This document shows, in pieces, positions 28,722-37,180 of a DNA stretch of 54,102 nucleotides; the first letter of the stretch is position 1; every line of letters begins with the position of its first letter. Source of the stretch: a virus; IMG/VR virus record IMGVR_UViG_3300012988_000019, positions 1 through 54,102 of that record, one strand, 5' to 3'. The position numbers were made by a program, and so were the translations under genes. The notes beneath the pieces were generated by a model, which searched no databases, had not been told where the DNA came from, and saw nothing but the letters and a program-made list of their open reading frames with translations.

Positions 28722-29507
28722 TCAGAGATCGTCGATGTCGAGCTCCTCGAGCTCGTCGTCGGTGACCTCGGTCGCCTTCTTCTTGGCCGCGGCCTTCTTC
28801 TTCGCGGCCGGCTTCGGAGCGGGCTCGGGCTCCTCCTCGTCCTCCTCGTCCTCCGGGTCGCCGGCGCGCTCGGCCGAGGCCTCACGCAGCAGGTCGCGCA
28901 GGTCGTCGTCGGACTGCGACTTCTTGGCGACGAAGCTCGGGTCGAGCTTCTTGAGCTCCGCCTTGAGCGCGGCCCGGTCGAGCTCGGCCAGCGGGTCGGT
29001 CTCCTCCTCGGCCTCGTCCTCGGTGTCGTCGTCCGCGAGGTCGTCGAGGTCCTCCGTGGCCTCGTCCTCGTCGTCCTCGATGGGCTCGTCGTCCTCGGGC
29101 TCCGCACCGTCGGCGAGCTCGGCGGCCGGGAAGACCGCGGCGATGGTCGACTGCTCCTTGCCGTCGTACTCGTCGTCCTCGACCGTCACGCCGATGGTCT
29201 TGCCGACCACCTTGTTCGGGTCGACCTTCATCTTCTTCTTCGGCACCGTGAGGCCGGCCGCGATCAGCAGGTTGCGCAGCTTCCAGAGCTGGTTCTCCTG
29301 CAGCTTGCAGTAGTAGGGGAAGACCGACTGCGAGTGCTTGGTGATCTTGATGGAGACGAGGTACTGGAAGACCCCGTCCTTCGCCTCGGCGTCCTCGATC
29401 TTCGTCACCGTCGCGAGGTAGTCACCCGCGGGGATGCGCCGGCGGTTGAAGTTGCCGCCGTCCTTGACGTTCGAGAAGTCGATGTTCCTGGCACTGGCTC
29501 CTGCCAT
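28722..29507 (-). CDS. SSB-like protein with long acidic tail
   Basis: 261 residues. N-terminal 130 residues resemble DUF669-type phage SSB-like proteins: RRIPAGDYLATVTKIEDAEA, FQYLVSIKITKHSQSVFPYY, KLRNLLIAAGLTV. Then an Asp/Glu tract, a SAP-like helix pair (LDRAALKAELKKLDPSFVAK), a Lys/Ala linker and a terminal acidic tip (DELEELDIDDL), like the protein-interaction tip of SSB. It sits directly after a Sak4-like ATPase gene, the usual partner. Binds single-stranded DNA by inference. Confidence 0.65.
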   Translation of the reverse strand: MAGASARNIDFSNVKDGGNFNRRRIPAGDYLATVTKIEDAEAKDGVFQYLVSIKITKHSQSVFPYYCKLQENQLWKLRNLLIAAGLTVPKKKMKVDPNKVVGKTIGVTVEDDEYDGKEQSTIAAVFPAAELADGAEPEDDEPIEDDEDEATEDLDDLADDDTEDEAEEETDPLAELDRAALKAELKKLDPSFVAKKSQSDDDLRDLLREASAERAGDPEDEEDEEEPEPAPKPAAKKKAAAKKKATEVTDDELEELDIDDL

Positions 29508-29530
29508 TGTGGCATGTTCCTTTCGTGATT

Positions 29531-29550
29531 CCAGCTAAGCGCTTAGCTGG
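29531..29550. repeat. 20-base perfect palindrome
   Basis: CCAGCTAAGCGCTTAGCTGG, containing the TAA stop of the ATPase gene and lying 24 bases before the SSB-like start. Could be an operator, an attenuating hairpin or an RNA-processing site. Confidence 0.65.
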
Positions 29551-30328
29551 AGGTCTTGGGGGTTGCGGTCGCCGATCCGGTACGCATCAGGCGAACCAGC
29601 TTAGGAATCGTAGGATTCCGGATGAAATCAGGCAAGGTGTAGTCGGAACGATATCCGGTGTCGTACTTCAGCGACTCGCCGATCCAGAGTCGTCGTTCCG
29701 CCTTGCCATCATCGTTCTTGACGATGTAGAGCCGGCCGATGACGTCGACCATGGAGGTGATCGATCCCCGGACACCCTTCGGCAGGTCGGGCAGGAAGAG
29801 CGCGCTAACGCCCTCGACGTCCTCGTCCTCCTCAGAGTCATCCGAGTTCTCGACCATGCGCTCGTTGGCGGTGAAGATGACACCCAGCGGCAGGTTCTGG
29901 AACTGGTTGAGCATCTCCTTCATCAGCTCGCCAGCCTTGCCGTAGTCGCGCTGCTGCACCATGCCGGGGATGCGGTCGAGGGACTTCTCCTCCTGCAGCT
30001 TCATCACGTACTTGAGCGCCATGTTGGCCAGCTTGGTCATGGCATCGACCCCGACCCACTGGTAGTCGTGCTTCTCGTGGCGCAGGAACTGGTAGGCCTC
30101 GTCGATGTCCTCCCAGCGCTCGATGTGCCAGACGTGCGGGTCCTTCTTCTTCATCTCGTCCGTGCCATGCTCGGGATCGAGGATGAGGATCTTGTCCACA
30201 CCCACCGTCGTGAGCAGGGTGGACTTCCCCTTCTTGTTGCGGGAGTAGATGAAGATGCGGGGGAACCGCTTCTGCTGTGACGGCCGCGAGATGCGCTGTC
30301 GCGCGATCGCCGCGTAGTCCTTGGCCAT
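29543..30328 (-). CDS. Sak4-like RecA-fold ATPase
   Basis: 261 residues. Walker A-like SRNKKGKST near 29-37, Walker B QWVGVDAM near 97-104, and FTANERM near 155 as the sensor strand. These fit the Sak4/AAA_24 group of phage single-strand annealing or RecA-like proteins, usually paired with an SSB and a Cas4-like nuclease, as here. An acidic insertion (NSDDSEEDEDVEG) follows the sensor. Cytoplasmic recombination role. Confidence 0.8.
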   Translation of the reverse strand: MAKDYAAIARQRISRPSQQKRFPRIFIYSRNKKGKSTLLTTVGVDKILILDPEHGTDEMKKKDPHVWHIERWEDIDEAYQFLRHEKHDYQWVGVDAMTKLANMALKYVMKLQEEKSLDRIPGMVQQRDYGKAGELMKEMLNQFQNLPLGVIFTANERMVENSDDSEEDEDVEGVSALFLPDLPKGVRGSITSMVDVIGRLYIVKNDDGKAERRLWIGESLKYDTGYRSDYTLPDFIRNPTIPKLVRLMRTGSATATPKTSS

Positions 30329-30391
30329 GCGTGTCCTTTCCTTCCGGGCCCCTATACTATCAGCGGGGAATGCTGTCGCGCACCTACCGCG

Positions 30392-30601
30392 TCAGTCGCG
30401 ATTCCGCACCGCGTACCGGAGCTGCTTCCGGTTGAAGGGCCGGGAGGGGATGGGCATGTGCTGCTCGACGTCCTTGTACTTGGCCAGCACCCCCTTGCCA
30501 TCCTTGCGCAGGTGGTCGCTCCAGGCCATGCCGCAGATGCAGACCTTGGAGGGCTTGGGCGCCTTGATCTTGGCGAGCTCGAGGCTCTTCCCACTGGCCA
30601 T
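30392..30601 (-). CDS. Small basic protein with CxC
   Basis: 69 residues from ATG 30601 (MASGKSLELAKIKAPKPSKV), with CICGMAWSDH suggesting metal binding. Basic C-terminus (RKQLRYAVRNRD). GAGGAAGAGG upstream. Not recognised. A TAGTAT -10-like box (30359-30354) lies between it and the ATPase gene. Confidence 0.6.
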   Translation of the reverse strand: MASGKSLELAKIKAPKPSKVCICGMAWSDHLRKDGKGVLAKYKDVEQHMPIPSRPFNRKQLRYAVRNRD

Positions 30602-30602
30602 G

Positions 30603-30731
30603 TCAGACCTCTTCCTCGTCGATGACCTCGGCCCCGAGGGCGCGGAGGGTGTCCATGATCCGCATGTATGTGTCCGGCTCGCCATCATCCTCGAGCTCGA
30701 TGACCAGCTTGAGCGTGCGGGGGTTGCCCAT
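30603..30731 (-). CDS. Small acidic protein
   Basis: 42 residues: MGNPRTLKLVIELEDDGEPD, then helix MRIMDTLRALGAEVIDEEEV; a beta-alpha unit. It is packed tightly between two genes. Not recognised. Confidence 0.55.
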   Translation of the reverse strand: MGNPRTLKLVIELEDDGEPDTYMRIMDTLRALGAEVIDEEEV

Positions 30732-30732
30732 G

Positions 30733-31104
30733 TCAGATCTCCAGACGGTTGCGCAGGTCGGCCACGCGGGTCACCGCGTGACGGTAGCGACGGATGAGGG
30801 TCTCGAGCTGCTCCGCGAGGGGGCTCTGCTGCGGCGGGTCCTCCGGGTAGCCCTCCTTCGACTCCGCATCGCGCGCCGGCACGAGCAGGGGGTCGACCCG
30901 CTCGTCCAGGCCGTTGAGAGCATCGTGGAGCATGATGGCCGTCTCCTCGAGCTCCTTGACGCGCTGCATGAGGCTGATGGGCCGGGGCGAAGCGTCGGAC
31001 ATGCCGACCTCAGTCTTGCCCCTCATGCCCACGATGCGACCCGAACCGACGTCGCGGGTGGTGCGCTCCGCCGGCCACTCCTCCTGGGCCCGGTCGTTGC
31101 CCAT
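30733..31104 (-). CDS. Coiled-coil hypothetical protein
   Basis: 123 residues; helices MQRVKELEETAIMLHDALNG and LAEQLETLIRRYRHAVTRVA form a coiled coil. ATG 31104 follows the previous stop by one base. Not recognised. Confidence 0.6.
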   Translation of the reverse strand: MGNDRAQEEWPAERTTRDVGSGRIVGMRGKTEVGMSDASPRPISLMQRVKELEETAIMLHDALNGLDERVDPLLVPARDAESKEGYPEDPPQQSPLAEQLETLIRRYRHAVTRVADLRNRLEI

Positions 31105-31105
31105 G

Positions 31106-31267
31106 TCAGGCCTCCTGCTCGGGGTGGACCAGCGCGTCGACCTGCGTGGTCACGGTCTCGCTGACCAGCCGGCCCTGCTCGTCGTACTGCAGGGTGCGGG
31201 TCTGCGACGTCACCGTACCGACGTCACCAGACTGCAGCGAGCGGGCCTTGTTCTTCACCTTGGCCAT
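31106..31267 (-). CDS. Small beta protein
   Basis: 53 residues (MAKVKNKARSLQSGDVGTVT, then TRTLQYDEQGRLVSETVTTQ), predicted beta hairpins. GAAGGAGTGATC precedes the ATG. Directly follows the Cas4-like gene. Not recognised. Confidence 0.6.
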   Translation of the reverse strand: MAKVKNKARSLQSGDVGTVTSQTRTLQYDEQGRLVSETVTTQVDALVHPEQEA

Positions 31268-31269
31268 GA

Positions 31270-32421
31270 TCACTCCTTCTCGGGCACGTCGCCGGCCCGG
31301 TCGTTGTAGTAGTCGTTCGGGTCACCGACCGTGTAGTTCTGCCGGATCAGGGGGCGCAGGTTGCCACCCATGAGCTCCGCCGTGCAGAGGTCGGTGTAGG
31401 AGCAGCTGAAGGTGCAGCCCCTCTCGACCACCCGTTCCACCTGGTCGGGGTTGTCGAAGTTGTAGTTGTGCATCCGCAGGGAGGTCGTGTAGTTCCCCTG
31501 CAGCACCCGCTCGATCATGTCGTCGGACTTCTCGAGCACGTCGCGGCGGAAGAAGGTGGAGGTCTGCGGCTTGCCGAACTCGTAGCGCGCAGCCTGCAGC
31601 TGACGGAGCCGAGCCTTGTCATCCTCCGAGATCACGAACTGGGGGTTCTCTGCCTTGTACTTCTTGAGCGCCCGGTACATCGTCGGATAGTCGGTGTCAC
31701 AGGCGGACTTGCTGATGCGCTTCCCGTCCTTGAGCAGCGCGGGTGTGGACGGGGCCTTCCACCGGATGTAGTTCCAGATGAACCCCTTCACATCCAGCCC
31801 GTTCTCGCGAGCGGCCCAGAGGTACAGGGCAGACTGCGCATCGAGCAGACGGAAGTTCATGTCGGGCAGGGTCTTGTGCGTCTTGTGGTCCACCAGGTAG
31901 AGACCGAACTGGGTCTCGACCAGGGCGTCGACCTTCCCTCGGTAGATCGTCCCGTCGGGTAGCTCGGCCTCGAGCTGGAACTCCGCGTCGATGTACTTCC
32001 AGGGGTCGTTCTTGTAGTGCCACATGTACGAGTTCATGATCTGAAGGATCTCCGTCGGCATGTCGCCGTAGTAGTCCTTCTCTTCGTCGAACAGCTGGTT
32101 GAACTTGGCACTGTATGCCGCGTGCAGAGCCCGCCAGTCCTCGCCCTTGTGGTACGCCTCGAGCAGAGCGTGAACCCAGGTCCCTCGCTTAAGCGGCGAA
32201 CCCAGTCGCTTCGGCTTGAGGCGATGGACGTACTTGAACTCGGCCTGCTTCGGACACCGACGGAATGTCTTGAGCATCGAGTGGGTGGAGATGCGGGCAC
32301 CCTCACCATCTCGAGCGTTCGGGTCCCAGTACAGACCCTTCGTGCCTTCGAGCCGGTCGTACATGTCGATACGGGCTTCGTCAGCATTCTCGAGGGGCAT
32401 CCCGAGGTCAACGGTCGTCAT
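31270..32421 (-). CDS. Cas4/RecB-type PD-(D/E)XK exonuclease
   Basis: 383 residues. First Fe-S cysteine in STHSMLKTFRRCPKQAEFKY (about 57); nuclease core GKVDALVE ... LYLVDHKTHKTLPD (about 165-187), then the QSALYLWA motif; last three cluster cysteines CTFSCSYTDLC near 341-351. This is the full Cas4/AddB layout of an iron-sulfur 5' exonuclease that makes single strands for recombination. It leads the operon 32.4-28.7 kb. Confidence 0.85.
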   Translation of the reverse strand: MTTVDLGMPLENADEARIDMYDRLEGTKGLYWDPNARDGEGARISTHSMLKTFRRCPKQAEFKYVHRLKPKRLGSPLKRGTWVHALLEAYHKGEDWRALHAAYSAKFNQLFDEEKDYYGDMPTEILQIMNSYMWHYKNDPWKYIDAEFQLEAELPDGTIYRGKVDALVETQFGLYLVDHKTHKTLPDMNFRLLDAQSALYLWAARENGLDVKGFIWNYIRWKAPSTPALLKDGKRISKSACDTDYPTMYRALKKYKAENPQFVISEDDKARLRQLQAARYEFGKPQTSTFFRRDVLEKSDDMIERVLQGNYTTSLRMHNYNFDNPDQVERVVERGCTFSCSYTDLCTAELMGGNLRPLIRQNYTVGDPNDYYNDRAGDVPEKE

Positions 32422-32443
32422 CTTCCTCCTTTGTCAGATGTCG

Positions 32444-32473
32444 ACTCTATCACGCAGCCCGCTGAGGAGTCAA
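32444..32473 (-). promoter_or_regulatory. Promoter of the recombination operon
   Basis: -35 TTGACT (32473-32468), 18-base spacer inside the upstream gene's last codons, -10 TAGAGT (32449-32444); short leader with AAGGAGGAAG. Confidence 0.6.
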
Positions 32474-32653
32474 CGCCTGGCGGCCCTCGCCCTTCTCCTG
32501 GGAGGTCAGGTGGAAGTGACCGTTGGGGCAGGGGTAGTATCGCTTCTCGCCCTTGTCCTTCCACACCCGGGAGGCGAGGGCGATCTTCGCATCCAGCTCG
32601 GTCTCGAAGACCACCTTGCCGGCACGGTTGCAGCGGCGGAGCTTCTTAGTCAT
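32450..32653 (-). CDS. Small basic protein
   Basis: 67 residues from ATG 32653 (MTKKLRRCNRAGKVVFETEL). CNR ... YYPCPNGHFHLTSQ looks like a single metal site (Cys, Cys, His, His), a pattern common in small actinophage proteins. Overlaps the previous stop (TGATG). Confidence 0.6.
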   Translation of the reverse strand: MTKKLRRCNRAGKVVFETELDAKIALASRVWKDKGEKRYYPCPNGHFHLTSQEKGEGRQALTPQRAA

Positions 32654-32823
32654 CAGTTCACCTTCTTGGCGCACTTGTAGCAGAGGATGGCTGGGATGGC
32701 AGTCTCGGTGTAGAATCGAGACCAACCCCCCATATCCAGCCCGCAGGCGGTGCGATCACCCGGGAAGTTCACCAGGTGCATGAGAGACGGTCGCTTGTTA
32801 ACCGTGCGTGCCACTACGAACAT
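32653..32823 (-). CDS. Small CxxC protein
   Basis: 56 residues (MFVVARTVNKRPSLMHLVNF) with GDRTACGLD and ILCYKCAKK: three cysteines and a likely fourth ligand, a zinc-ribbon type. GAGGTGAAGCA before ATG. Confidence 0.6.
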   Translation of the reverse strand: MFVVARTVNKRPSLMHLVNFPGDRTACGLDMGGWSRFYTETAIPAILCYKCAKKVN

Positions 32824-32857
32824 TGCTTCACCTCAATCGTGGTCGATCAGTGAAGCA

Positions 32858-32886
32858 ATACTACCAACACTGACCTATGTCGTCAA
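32858..32886 (-). promoter_or_regulatory. Promoter
   Basis: -35 TTGACG (32886-32881), 17-base spacer, -10 TAGTAT (32863-32858), ~28-base leader. Confidence 0.6.
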
Positions 32887-32888
32887 CA

Positions 32889-33131
32889 TCAGCTTCCCCT
32901 TTCTTGCTTACGGAGTGCCGCCTCGAGCCGGATCATCTCGTTGAACTCGGAGGGGTACTTGCGAGCGAGTCGACGAAACGCGCGCGAGCGGATCAACTCG
33001 CGCTCCCTGGAAGCGTCGAGGGTCTTCCCATCGTTCCGTTGCTTCTGCTCCGCCTGATATCTCGCATGTGCTTCACGGCAGCCGCAGGAGTCTTCCTCAT
33101 CGATCATCACCTTGTGTCGATGGTGGGCCAT
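32889..33131 (-). CDS. Small basic helical protein
   Basis: 80 residues from ATG 33131; a GTG or ATG a few codons later is also possible. MAHHRHKVMIDEEDSCGCRE then basic helix ELIRSRAFRRLARKYPSEFN. Sits 43 bases after the polymerase gene. Not recognised. Confidence 0.55.
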   Translation of the reverse strand: MAHHRHKVMIDEEDSCGCREAHARYQAEQKQRNDGKTLDASRERELIRSRAFRRLARKYPSEFNEMIRLEAALRKQERGS

Positions 33132-33174
33132 GTAGCCCGCATTGGTGCCATGGTGGATCGTGATGACTGAGGTC

Positions 33175-35715
33175 TTAGGCACCCTTGTACTCCAGCTTGA
33201 AGTCGTAGACCTGGTCGGGGCTGAGCTCCTTCTTATCGCCCCAGTGCTGCCCGACGGCAACATCGGCGATGATCGGGATGTCGACCACCGTACCGAATTT
33301 CTTGTACACCAGATCCATATCCTCCATCACATCCTTGATGATGGGGAGAGCCTGCGGCAGGTAGTCATCCCGAATCTCGTAGTTGATGGCATCGTGCACC
33401 AACCCGAGGCAGTAACCCATGATGCCCAGCTCGCGGAAGCGTCGGTTAATCTCGATCATCGAGAGTACCGCCATGTCCGAGGCGAAGCCCTGCACCGGAG
33501 AGTTGATCGCCTGGCGCTCGGCTTCAGACTGCACCCCCTTATCGGGCGAGTAGATGTCGGGCAGGTGCCTGACGCGTCCCAGAGGGCTCTGAACTCGCCC
33601 GTACTCGCGCACCAATCGTCGCTGTCGAGCGTGCCAGGGGAGAAGCTTGGGGTAGAGCTGGAAGTATGTCGCCCGAGCGCCCTGTGCCTCGAGCTCGCTG
33701 AACTCGGCCCCGTAGTTCTCGAAGGCGGTCTGGATGAACTTCTTCCACCCCATGCCATAGAGGAAGCCGAAGTTAACTGGCTTGCCCAGCTTCTTGCGCA
33801 CCTCCTTCTCGACCTGAGACTCAGGGATGCCCGCTACTCGAGCAGCAGTGGTAGTGTGAATGTCACCGCCAGTCGCGTAGATGTGCTTCATGTTCGTCTC
33901 GTCGGCAAGGAATGCCGCCACCCGCAGCTCGATCTGCGAGTAGTCGGACTCAACGAATGTCCACCCAGGAGGTGCACCGAACATGCCGCGGATGAAGGCG
34001 TCACGGGGTACCTGCTGCAGGTTGACCCCGCGCAGCTTGCCTCGACTACCGCTGATCTTGTCAGCGTCAGCCTTGCCCGAACTGAGTCGCCCCGTCACCG
34101 TACCCGCCAGCTTGAATGTGGTGTGGATGCGGTGATTCTCGTCGTAGAGCTCGACGTAGGGGTTGAAGAACGCGGTGAGGTGCTTGTTCGCAGTCACCCG
34201 GTCGAGCATGTGCGGTACTACCGGATGCTCATTCTTGAGTGCCATGAGCACGCCTTCCGCCATGCTCGGGTCACCGGGCGAGCCATCCTCCTTGTCCTTG
34301 CCCCGTTCGAGCACCGGCAGTCCGCACCACTCGAACAGCATCCACTTGGCGAAGTTACTCGCGTTGAAGTTTCGCTCGAGCGGGATGCGCTTGTCCCCGG
34401 ACTTGAGGTGTTTGATCGTGGCAGGCCACTCAGGATCACTCGGGTCGGGCAGCTCAGCAGCCTCGGCGATGCGCTCCTCGATCTCAGCGAGCTTCTGCTC
34501 AGCCTGAGGCTTCCGTTCGTTCAGCCGCTTGACATCGATCCAGATGCCCCGGAGCTCAGAGTCAATCAGCTCGCGCTGTGCCGGCATCGTGAGCAGCTTG
34601 AAGATGCGAGCGAGCCGTGGCTGCTCCTTCAGCTCTTCGACCAGCTGCTGCTTCACCCAGTACATGTACCAGGTATCGAGAACGTTGTAGTGCAGCACGT
34701 CATCCAGGTCGTGCTTGAACAGGTCACCGGTGTCGATGCCCCAGGGCTCCACACCCAGGCGAGCCATTGCCTGAGGCTTCAGTCCCTTCTGGATATTCTC
34801 GTTCATCAGCGCGATGGCGAGCATGGTGTCGAAGGTGGGATAGAGCTTCACCCCGTACCAGATCAGCCACTTGCAGTCGAAGCTGGAGTTGTGAGCCACC
34901 ACCTTGCGGATGCCCTCAGTATGCTTACCGATGACCCGCAGCACCTGCTTCCAGCTGCTTCGCCAGGGCGACTGGGGGTGGCAGAGAGGGACCGCGATCA
35001 CGGCTCGCTTGCGCTGACCGAAGGTGTCGGGCTTCAGAATGCAGGTGGCCGCGAGCGAGACCATCTTGGACTCGTCCTTGTAGTACTCGCCGCTGGGTGC
35101 GTGCGTCTCGATGTCGACGTAGATTTCGTCAGTCCTGTCGAGAATCTTGAGCACCAGGGCGAGTGAGGCCTTGTCCCGAGCCACTGTGTACTTCGGATCA
35201 GGAATACCAACCTCGCGGCCCTTCACCTTGTTCACGAAGAGCCTCAGGTCAGCGATGTAGCCTGGCGTCTGACCCGGGTTGCGCTTCACTGCCGAGGGCG
35301 AGATGGTGGCGATGACCTCAGCACCGAAGTCGGTCGTGAAGGTCTTGCCTCGGTACTTGGTGATACCCGACTTGCCCGTCAGCGCGAGCAGTGCCTCATT
35401 ACCGAGCGCGAGGATGTACTTCGGCTTGATACGCCGGATCTCCTCGTCGAAGTAGTCAGCTGCGTGAGTCTTGAGCTGCTTGTTCGTGAGCGAGAGGTCG
35501 AACGACCGGCACTTGATCACCGGAGTGAAGTAGACCGAGCCGACATCCAACCCCAGCTCGGTGAGCTGAGCCTCAAGCGCCTGCTGGTAGGTGCCCGAGT
35601 TCTTCATCTTGCCGACGACCACGATCTTCGCGTCAGCTGGCCCGGTGGAGTAGGTCTCGACGCGGTGGGGGTCATCACAGAGGATGCACTGGTCGAGAAG
35701 CTGTACGACTGTCAT
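33175..35715 (-). CDS. Family A DNA polymerase with N-terminal UDG-like domain
   Basis: 846 residues. Residues 1-170: family 4-type UDG fold (CILCDDPHRVETYSTG, IVVVGKMKNSG, ALGNEALLALTG, TISPSAV). Residues about 190-380: proofreading exonuclease with YVDIETHA, AHNSSFDCKW and YNVLD. Residues about 400-846: polymerase with motif A SDYSQIELR (~590), motif B KLGKPVNFGFLYGMGW, motif C GLVHDAINYE (~773). The UDG motifs are altered (GEAPG to GKMKN, HPS to SPS), so it may bind rather than cut. Replicative polymerase. Leaderless ATG. Confidence 0.9.
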   Translation of the reverse strand: MTVVQLLDQCILCDDPHRVETYSTGPADAKIVVVGKMKNSGTYQQALEAQLTELGLDVGSVYFTPVIKCRSFDLSLTNKQLKTHAADYFDEEIRRIKPKYILALGNEALLALTGKSGITKYRGKTFTTDFGAEVIATISPSAVKRNPGQTPGYIADLRLFVNKVKGREVGIPDPKYTVARDKASLALVLKILDRTDEIYVDIETHAPSGEYYKDESKMVSLAATCILKPDTFGQRKRAVIAVPLCHPQSPWRSSWKQVLRVIGKHTEGIRKVVAHNSSFDCKWLIWYGVKLYPTFDTMLAIALMNENIQKGLKPQAMARLGVEPWGIDTGDLFKHDLDDVLHYNVLDTWYMYWVKQQLVEELKEQPRLARIFKLLTMPAQRELIDSELRGIWIDVKRLNERKPQAEQKLAEIEERIAEAAELPDPSDPEWPATIKHLKSGDKRIPLERNFNASNFAKWMLFEWCGLPVLERGKDKEDGSPGDPSMAEGVLMALKNEHPVVPHMLDRVTANKHLTAFFNPYVELYDENHRIHTTFKLAGTVTGRLSSGKADADKISGSRGKLRGVNLQQVPRDAFIRGMFGAPPGWTFVESDYSQIELRVAAFLADETNMKHIYATGGDIHTTTAARVAGIPESQVEKEVRKKLGKPVNFGFLYGMGWKKFIQTAFENYGAEFSELEAQGARATYFQLYPKLLPWHARQRRLVREYGRVQSPLGRVRHLPDIYSPDKGVQSEAERQAINSPVQGFASDMAVLSMIEINRRFRELGIMGYCLGLVHDAINYEIRDDYLPQALPIIKDVMEDMDLVYKKFGTVVDIPIIADVAVGQHWGDKKELSPDQVYDFKLEYKGA

Positions 35716-35721
35716 ATGGCT

Positions 35722-35750
35722 ATTCTACCTCTCCATCGATGAGAGGTCAA
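35722..35750 (-). promoter_or_regulatory. Leaderless promoter of DNA polymerase
   Basis: -35 TTGACC (35750-35745), 17-base spacer, -10 TAGAAT (35727-35722), six bases, ATG 35715. The TAG of the -10 is also the stop codon of the upstream deaminase gene. Confidence 0.65.
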
Positions 35751-36273
35751 CGACCCGGATTCCAGCAGCAGTGAGCATCCACACCCCACTGGCGATGCGG
35801 TACGGCACCTTGTAGATCACCCGCTTCACCCCGACGTTCAGCAGCGAGCCGGCGCAGGTAGGGCAGGGCATGTGAGTGACATGAACCTCCGAGCCCTCGA
35901 GCGAGATGCCATGGCGAGCCGCGAAGTCGATGCCATTCCGCTCAGCGTGGTTGGCGATGGGGCATCCGTGCAGGACATCTCTCTCCCACCGACGGTCATC
36001 CCCGGCCCGAGTGAAAAACTCTCCTGGCTGGAAGTGGCAACCCTCGGGCCACTCCTGAGCCATCATGTCATCCACCCACTCGGGTCGATCACCATCTCCC
36101 ACGACGTAGTGCTCGCAGTGAGGCTGCCCCTTCGGTGCGCCGTTGTAGCCCGTTGCGAGGATGCGTCCCTCGCGGCTGAAGACCGCACCGACCCTCAGCC
36201 TCGAACACGTACCCCGCTTGGCCGCGACAGTTGCGTGCTCCATCAGCATCTGGTCCCTGCTCAGGCGCTCCAT
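35725..36273 (-). CDS. Deoxycytidylate deaminase-type protein
   Basis: 182 residues from ATG 36273. Zinc ligands and catalytic Glu: HAE at 109-111 (IANHAERNG) and PCPTC with Cys137 and Cys140. CSRLRVGAVFSREGRILATG and TGYNGAPKGQ are the classic dCMP deaminase N-terminus. It converts dCMP to dUMP. An insertion of about 40 residues (60-105) precedes HAE, as in allosteric enzymes. Overlaps the next gene by 13 bases. Confidence 0.9.
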   Translation of the reverse strand: MERLSRDQMLMEHATVAAKRGTCSRLRVGAVFSREGRILATGYNGAPKGQPHCEHYVVGDGDRPEWVDDMMAQEWPEGCHFQPGEFFTRAGDDRRWERDVLHGCPIANHAERNGIDFAARHGISLEGSEVHVTHMPCPTCAGSLLNVGVKRVIYKVPYRIASGVWMLTAAGIRVVDLSSMER

Positions 36274-37124
36274 GCCTTGCCCTCCTCGTCGCGCAGCTTC
36301 ATGGCGGGGACATCCCCAGCGAAGCAGTGCAGCGAGACGATGTGCATGATCAGCTCGCTCACCTCGTACCTCAGCTGGCCCACCTCGTCGTTGAGACGGT
36401 CTCGCACCCACTGGGCCAGGCGACCCGCCATGTAGACATCGTCCTGGAAGTGCCGGATCAGGTCGCAGGAGCGCATGTAGTACGTGATCTGGAGCTTGTC
36501 GCCCCGGATCATGAAGTGGTACCCCAGCGTGCAGGGCACCCGCTCACCGTGAACCGCCCCCGTGTCCTCGGGGAACCAGATCGGGAGAAAGGCCTGGCGA
36601 GTGAGCGGCCCCTTCTTCAGCTGGTTGACGACATCGTCCAGGTCGCCGTAGTAGAACCGGATGCCATGCATGGGGTCCCAGGCCGTCGAGTTCGACTTCG
36701 CCATGTCGACGTAGGCCTCACCCGCCCACTTCGGCCACATCCGCTCGGGGTACGTGTGGGAGAAGGCCTCGCCCTGGCTCTTGTGGGCCTTGTTGGTCTC
36801 GCCGACCTCCGTCTTCTGCGCGAACGGCCACCAGGCCTCGCTCGGCGCGGGGTTCAGCGGCTCACCCCCCACCCGCTCCTTGAAGTGGTCCTCAGCCCAG
36901 GGCAGGTGAGCCCCGGTCTTCATCGCCAGGTGGTGCGCGGTGTGAGGGATCGGCATCACCATGCTCACGTTGGCGAGCTCGTGCGTCGCCAGCATCGGCT
37001 TGTCGCTGATGTCCTGCGACTGCCACTCGCCCGTGGCCACGATCGGGACCTCGAGCAGACGGCGCTGAAGGGTGCGGAAGACCTCTTCGAAGTCGTCGCC
37101 GTCGAATGCGTGAAGCGTCATCAT
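36261..37124 (-). CDS. Thymidylate-synthase-fold protein, predicted dCMP hydroxymethylase
   Basis: 287 residues. It follows ThyA order: GEAFSHTYPERMWP, VVNQLKKGPLTRQAFLPIW, catalytic VPCT with Cys198, LQITYYMRSCD (R218-D221), then DLIRHFQDDVYMAGRL and ELIMHIVSLHCF. In an ungapped alignment from RSCD, ThyA Asn177 (dUMP-reading) is Asp229 here; T4 dCMP hydroxymethylase also has Asp at that place. Predicted: 5-hydroxymethylation or methylation of dCMP with methylene-folate. Product not provable from sequence. GAGGAGAG precedes the ATG. Confidence 0.7.
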   Translation of the reverse strand: MMTLHAFDGDDFEEVFRTLQRRLLEVPIVATGEWQSQDISDKPMLATHELANVSMVMPIPHTAHHLAMKTGAHLPWAEDHFKERVGGEPLNPAPSEAWWPFAQKTEVGETNKAHKSQGEAFSHTYPERMWPKWAGEAYVDMAKSNSTAWDPMHGIRFYYGDLDDVVNQLKKGPLTRQAFLPIWFPEDTGAVHGERVPCTLGYHFMIRGDKLQITYYMRSCDLIRHFQDDVYMAGRLAQWVRDRLNDEVGQLRYEVSELIMHIVSLHCFAGDVPAMKLRDEEGKAWSA

Positions 37125-37180
37125 CTCTCCTCGAGTGCTTGGAAGGCCGTCAGGATCGCCCGTACGCGATCATGCAGTCG

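Noticed and set aside
33142-35166. 674-codon plus-strand frame opposite DNA polymerase
   Set aside because: Shadow; no motifs and no start signal.
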